NCBI GenBank assembly: GCA_016709725.1
Contig: JADJMG010000011.1
Location: 1-64,000 of the forward strand
Direction: 5' to 3'
DNA length: 64,000 bases
Source of the DNA: Bacteroidota bacterium
GTDB taxonomy: Bacteria; Bacteroidota; Bacteroidia; AKYH767-A; OLB10
This document shows, one piece after another, positions 60,027-64,000 of the stretch; position 1 is the stretch's first letter, and the number at the start of each line of letters is the position of its first letter. The position numbers and the translations under genes were made by a program. The notes below the pieces were generated by a model. It was not told the origin of the DNA. It did no database searches and saw only the letters and a list, made by a program, of their open reading frames with translations.

Positions 60027-61417
60027 TTATCTTAAACTTTTCTGAGCGCTATAAAAAATGTCCTGATCTGGGAACTGCTCTCGATTTGCATTAATTTCAT
60101 CCAATTCCTTTTGACGAAGGTGTTTAATAATATACAATGTTGCTACAAAAAATGGCATGCACGGGATTTTATACCTGACAAGACTTCCAAAATTGCTGGT
60201 TGATAAACCAACGGAATAAGCAAAAAGGATAGAAAAAAAGAATGAAAATGTCAATAAATGATGTTTAAAAATGAACCTAAAAATTCCAAATACACGAACC
60301 ATTAATAAAACACGGATTGAAAAGATTAATATGATAAGATTTTCAATTCCTGAAAGAAACATCACTGCATTATTGGACTCAATGATCAAAGGTCTATAAA
60401 TGGCAGAAAAGGTAGCAATTGGAAATTTACTTAAAATACTTCCGGCCGTTGCATCAAATTCACCAATATTAAATGCATTGCCTTTATGATAATCACTTTT
60501 TAAATCTCGTTGATTGACGACCGCCTTCTCAAGAATTGTATCCAACTTATATTCTGCAAGCGCCTCTCCCAATGTTGACATAAAAATATACCCGAATCCA
60601 ATTCCAAATAAAATAAACAATGGGACTAATGCTGTTTTCAGGATGGCTCCTTTCACTTTGCTCGATAATTGTTGTATTGACCAAAGGATAATTGCAGGCA
60701 TAAATCCAACCAAAATATATGGTTTAATCGAAATAATAACAAATCCTGCAAGAAAAACAGTTATTAATGCGACTACAATTTTTTTCCTTTTAATAACGAG
60801 GAAATAAAAACCCCAAACTAAAAATCCTAACGCACTAAAAGTAAATGTATCTTTAAGAAGTCCTGACCCCCAAAAAAATACAGAAGGAATGAATAGAAAA
60901 GAAATTGCCATTTCCTTTCTTAACTCAGGAAATTCAGCAACAAATACCTGATAAACTTTCCAAACACCAAGAAAAGACAAGGAAGCACATAAGACAGTAG
61001 AAACTAAATAACTTTGAATTGAGAAACTAACAATGAACATAGCCATTTTTACAACAAACCAAGCTTTAGGATCTCTACAATAAGCTGGATAACCTGTCTC
61101 AGGACTGAAGTAATAATAATTTGAGACATCCGGCTTATTGGTCATCACTGTATAATAGGACTTAAAATCAACAAAGAGCAACTTCTGTAAGCCAGACTAT
61201 CCAGAAAATACTGAACGGTGTCTCCACCTGGATAATAAATGGTATAAACAAATGCTAAACCGAGACCTCCTATAATTTTAACAATTAGTCCTTTCATGTA
61301 ATTGTTATAAATAGGATCAATAGTCATCATTTTTCTTGAGTACACATTTGCTACTATCAATATGATAATCAAATATATTGGTAGAAATATAAAATCGACT
61401 AAAGAATAATATTGCAT
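60027..61417 (-). CDS. polytopic membrane protein, candidate glycan polymerase (frameshift)
   Basis: About 463 residues, split near 61180. Ten or more membrane helices are visible. The first loops carry YYPGGDTVQYFLDSLAYR and ETGYPAYCRDPKAWFVVKM. The middle has FIPSVFFWGSGLLKDTFTFS, a motif I recall from unnamed Bacteroidota polysaccharide-cluster proteins. O-antigen polymerases (Wzy) and EpsG-type proteins have a similar helix layout and little sequence conservation, so this is the best polymerase candidate here. No other gene in the window fits that role better. It converges on asnB copy 2. Confidence 0.6.
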
Positions 61418-61676
61418 AATCTCAAAGTTACAAAAGCTAGGTTAATAAAAAGGGCGCATCAATTAATTAGCATAAGTTCAACCCAAGTGCGTGCTTGAAA
61501 TTCAATTTATTGCAATTAATCTTAAGCTATTCTCTTTTAACTTAATCATAAATCGACTTAGATCTATAATGCAAACACAACAATTAAATTGAAAACAATG
61601 TTAATATATCTTTGATAATCAAATGTATAACATTGATGTACGAAGATCCGAATCATAAATAAATTACTTTAGCCTC
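61418..61676. other. divergent intergenic region
   Basis: AT-rich region between two divergent membrane-protein genes. TATCTTTG at 61607-61614 fits the -7 consensus TAnnTTTG on the + strand, 63 bases before the ATG at 61677; the -33 element is unclear. Nothing else is seen. Confidence 0.35.
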
Positions 61677-63622
61677 ATGTCAATTGTAATTATTAATACC
61701 CTGCTCAACATAGATACCCTTTTGCTTTTTTATTTCATTGGAAGTTTTATTCTACACTTTTTAAAGTTTCAACAATCATCAACTCCAGTAAGACAATACT
61801 TTTCAATACTGACTGGATTTATAGTCTCGGTGGCAGCATGGGCAGTAATCATGACCAGTTTCAAAACCTCTTACCTTGCTTTGCTTCCATTCTTAATTTG
61901 GGGAATTGTTACCAGAGGTAAAAGATTAAATAACGGTCCAGTTACATTTAGAAAAGAAGGTTTAAAAAAATTAATATTAAAAATATCGGTCTTTACATTT
62001 TTCACAACCTTATTACTTGTTACCAATTATACGGACATCACCCAGCAAGATAATAGTGTTCCTCACTTCCATAATGATTATGTTTTTTACGCTAATGTAG
62101 CTGCACATTTAAACGATACTAGAGTTGAAAACTACCAACTAAATAGTTCTTCCGAAACCATTAACCTTTATCACTACTCTGAAATATGGCTCACCTCATT
62201 TATTAAATAAAATATCGAACGAACCCCTACATAAAGACTTTTCTTTTTCAAACAGTACCCATTTTATTTACCTTAGTATGGTTTGGTTTTTTTGTGATTG
62301 CTACAACAATTTCAAAGAAGAGTTCTGAATTTACAATCTTTCTGTTGTCGACAATCTGCTTTGTTGTGGCGCCATTTGCCCTCTTTGTAAATCCATTTTC
62401 CTCTATTTTAAAAGGAGATGTTTACGATTTAATCTTTACCAATTACTACAAATTATCAATCATCCAACTTTTCATAATCGGTATTTTTTTAACGAGAAAG
62501 CACTTAGACTATTCGATTATACTCTTAGGTTTACTTGGAATCATTTATCCTACGACTATACCAGCAATTGCAGCAACTATTATTATAATTCTTCTTTACC
62601 ATTATGCTAAGAATCGAAATTCCAAAATCGAACTCGTAAAATTGTTTTTTTATTGGTTTTCTTCTACCCTACTTTTACTTTCAATTCTATTTCTCTTTTC
62701 AAATGAAAATTCAACTCAAGCAACAGAATCCATTTTTGAAAAATACATTGTTTCCATACCTGATTATTTAAAAACCATAGTCAACATTTTCGGATCAACA
62801 TTTTTGAAAATAACCATCTCGTGCTCCCCTTATATAATTTTAGCAATAATCTTATACAAAAAAATAGAACTATCTATTAAAAAGGTTGCTCTTTCTGCGT
62901 TGTTGGTCTTTCAAGTTTCTGGATTATTAGCATGGTCACTACTTTTGAGAATGCCGGATTCGGTTCAATTATGGTTTAATGTATATTTACCCGTTGTTAG
63001 TACTTGTATCTTTATACTACTCGTTTTAGCATTTGACGACGACCGCTTTTGGGTCAAACTATTTTCAATATCGTTAATCGTTTTAAATTTCGCAATACAC
63101 TTTCCAGAAAGAAATAAATATCATTATGCCACTACAGAAGAAAAAATAATTATCCAACATATACAGTCAACACCAGATCCTAAATTTGTATTTATAAGAA
63201 GTGCGAATGAGTTTAAATCTGTATTTGACAAAAACGTGAATTTTGCAATAATTGCTAATTATATTTCATATTTCACCAAATCTTATGCACCCGTTTGTAT
63301 AAATACAGATCAGATTACCGCTGAAAATTCGTGGGAAAAAGAGTTTATAGATAAATCTCCTTTCGCTGTTTTTTCTGCTTCTCAACATTCTCGTTTAAGC
63401 AATGCTCAATTAAAATATATTGCCATGCACCAAGTTAAATTTCTCATATCATCAGAAAATGTATCGATACCTCCATACATAGATAGAATAACAGATACAA
63501 CAATAAACGATCACCACAACAAGATTAAAGTTTTGATTTTAAAAAATAACTACAGTGGAAATAACTTATTCCAAATGTTCGGTAGAAATTTCCAAACTAT
63601 ACAATTCAAATTTAACTTATAA
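61677..63622 (+). CDS. large polytopic membrane protein of unknown function (frameshift)
   Basis: About 648 residues, split near 62205. The first half has hydrophobic segments and a periplasmic loop PHFHNDYVFYANVAAHLNDT, followed by NLYHYSEIWLTSFI. The second half has about nine more helices (LFLLSTICFVVAPFALFVNP-type segments) and a ~170-residue extramembrane C-domain (YATTEEKIIIQHIQST to the end). The H-x-x-x-DY/YHYSE loop arrangement resembles GT-C glycosyltransferases, but no decisive motif is visible. It probably belongs to the glycan cluster. Confidence 0.55.
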
Positions 63623-63766
63623 ATTATAACTCTAGTTAGAATAAATAAAAGCAAATCGGGAAGAACGATCACATCGTCAACTTTGTAACCAAAACGATTC
63701 ATTAAAACTACCTTGAATTAATAGAAATGTTAATTATATTAGAAGTCTAAAAAGACACTACCAGCA

Positions 63767-64000
63767 ATGCGTTATAAAGAACCTCATCTTATCGACTTTC
63801 CTAAGCTAGGAGAAAGTTCAATCGGCTACATATCAGTTACATCCAATGATAAACTTCCATTTAAATTAGAGCGACTTTTCTGGACATATTATACACCAGA
63901 AAGTATTGTTAGGGGCAGACATGCTCATCATAAAACCGAACAAATACTCATTGCAGTTACGGGAAGAATAATTGTGACAACGGATGACGGCAACGGCACT
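63767..64000 (+). CDS. sugar 3,4-ketoisomerase (FdtA/QdtA, WxcM-like cupin), partial
   Basis: The first 78 codons are in the window; the gene continues past the edge. MRYKEPHLIDFPKLGE, then YTPESIVRGRHAHHKTEQIL and GRIIVTTDDGNGT follow the cupin pattern R-x-x-HAH-x-x-x-x-Q of dTDP-4-keto-6-deoxyglucose 3,4-ketoisomerases. Such enzymes start the path to 3-amino-3,6-dideoxy sugars (Fuc3N or Qui3N). A matching aminotransferase and acetyltransferase are expected just downstream. The FdtA or QdtA type cannot be told from this part. Confidence 0.75.
   Translation, partial: MRYKEPHLIDFPKLGESSIGYISVTSNDKLPFKLERLFWTYYTPESIVRGRHAHHKTEQILIAVTGRIIVTTDDGNGT

Overview
The window comes from a moderately AT-rich member of the Bacteroidota. 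Four things support this: a str-S10-spc-alpha ribosomal supercluster without tuf, with map between secY and infA; several secreted proteins with type IX secretion (T9SS) C-terminal sorting domains; promoters of the TTG-N19-TAnnTTTG type; and zinc-free forms of S14 and L36. No rRNA, tRNA, CRISPR array or transposase was found.

Layout. 1-7700 is an accessory region: a secreted ankyrin protein, a small DUF6508-like protein, a macro-like/ADP-ribosyltransferase fusion, and a NarL-type two-component system (response regulator on -, small protein plus sensor kinase on +), then a TMEM175-like membrane protein. A 7-2-7 palindrome related to TACGTAC-AA-GTACGTA occurs four times around these units. 7739-8282 is a block of dispersed and tandem repeats. 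8356-26980 is one minus-strand ribosomal supercluster from rpsL to rplQ, with a recognisable promoter upstream of rpsL and a 15-bp hairpin after rplQ. 27205-34311 encodes two tandem paralogous secreted proteins and a large SASA-type esterase with six Ig-like repeats. 34470-41644 (-) is an rdgB, double-ddl, PASTA, T9SS protein, rluD-like cluster tied to nucleotide cleaning, peptidoglycan and ribosome modification. 41684-45742 is a large PKD-repeat T9SS protein. 45677-64000 is a polysaccharide gene cluster on both strands: glycosyltransferases, two AsnB-type amidotransferases, a flippase, an acyltransferase, methyltransferases, polytopic membrane proteins and, cut by the window edge, a sugar ketoisomerase.

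Sequence quality. At least about 40 single-base disruptions, mostly in short homopolymers, split genes across the window. Four hit ribosomal protein genes (rplX, rpmJ, rpsS, rplW); each is repaired to a normal family sequence by one base. I therefore read almost all split genes as intact genes carrying consensus errors. Coordinates given for them span the whole repaired gene.

Functional reading. The ribosomal block is ordinary housekeeping. The most unusual parts are the macro-like/ADP-ribosyltransferase gene with its small neighbour, the two-component system with its repeated palindrome, the tandem-fused Ddl next to a kinase-less PASTA protein, and the two AsnB paralogues of the polysaccharide cluster. 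No database search could be run; all family names rest on motif recognition.
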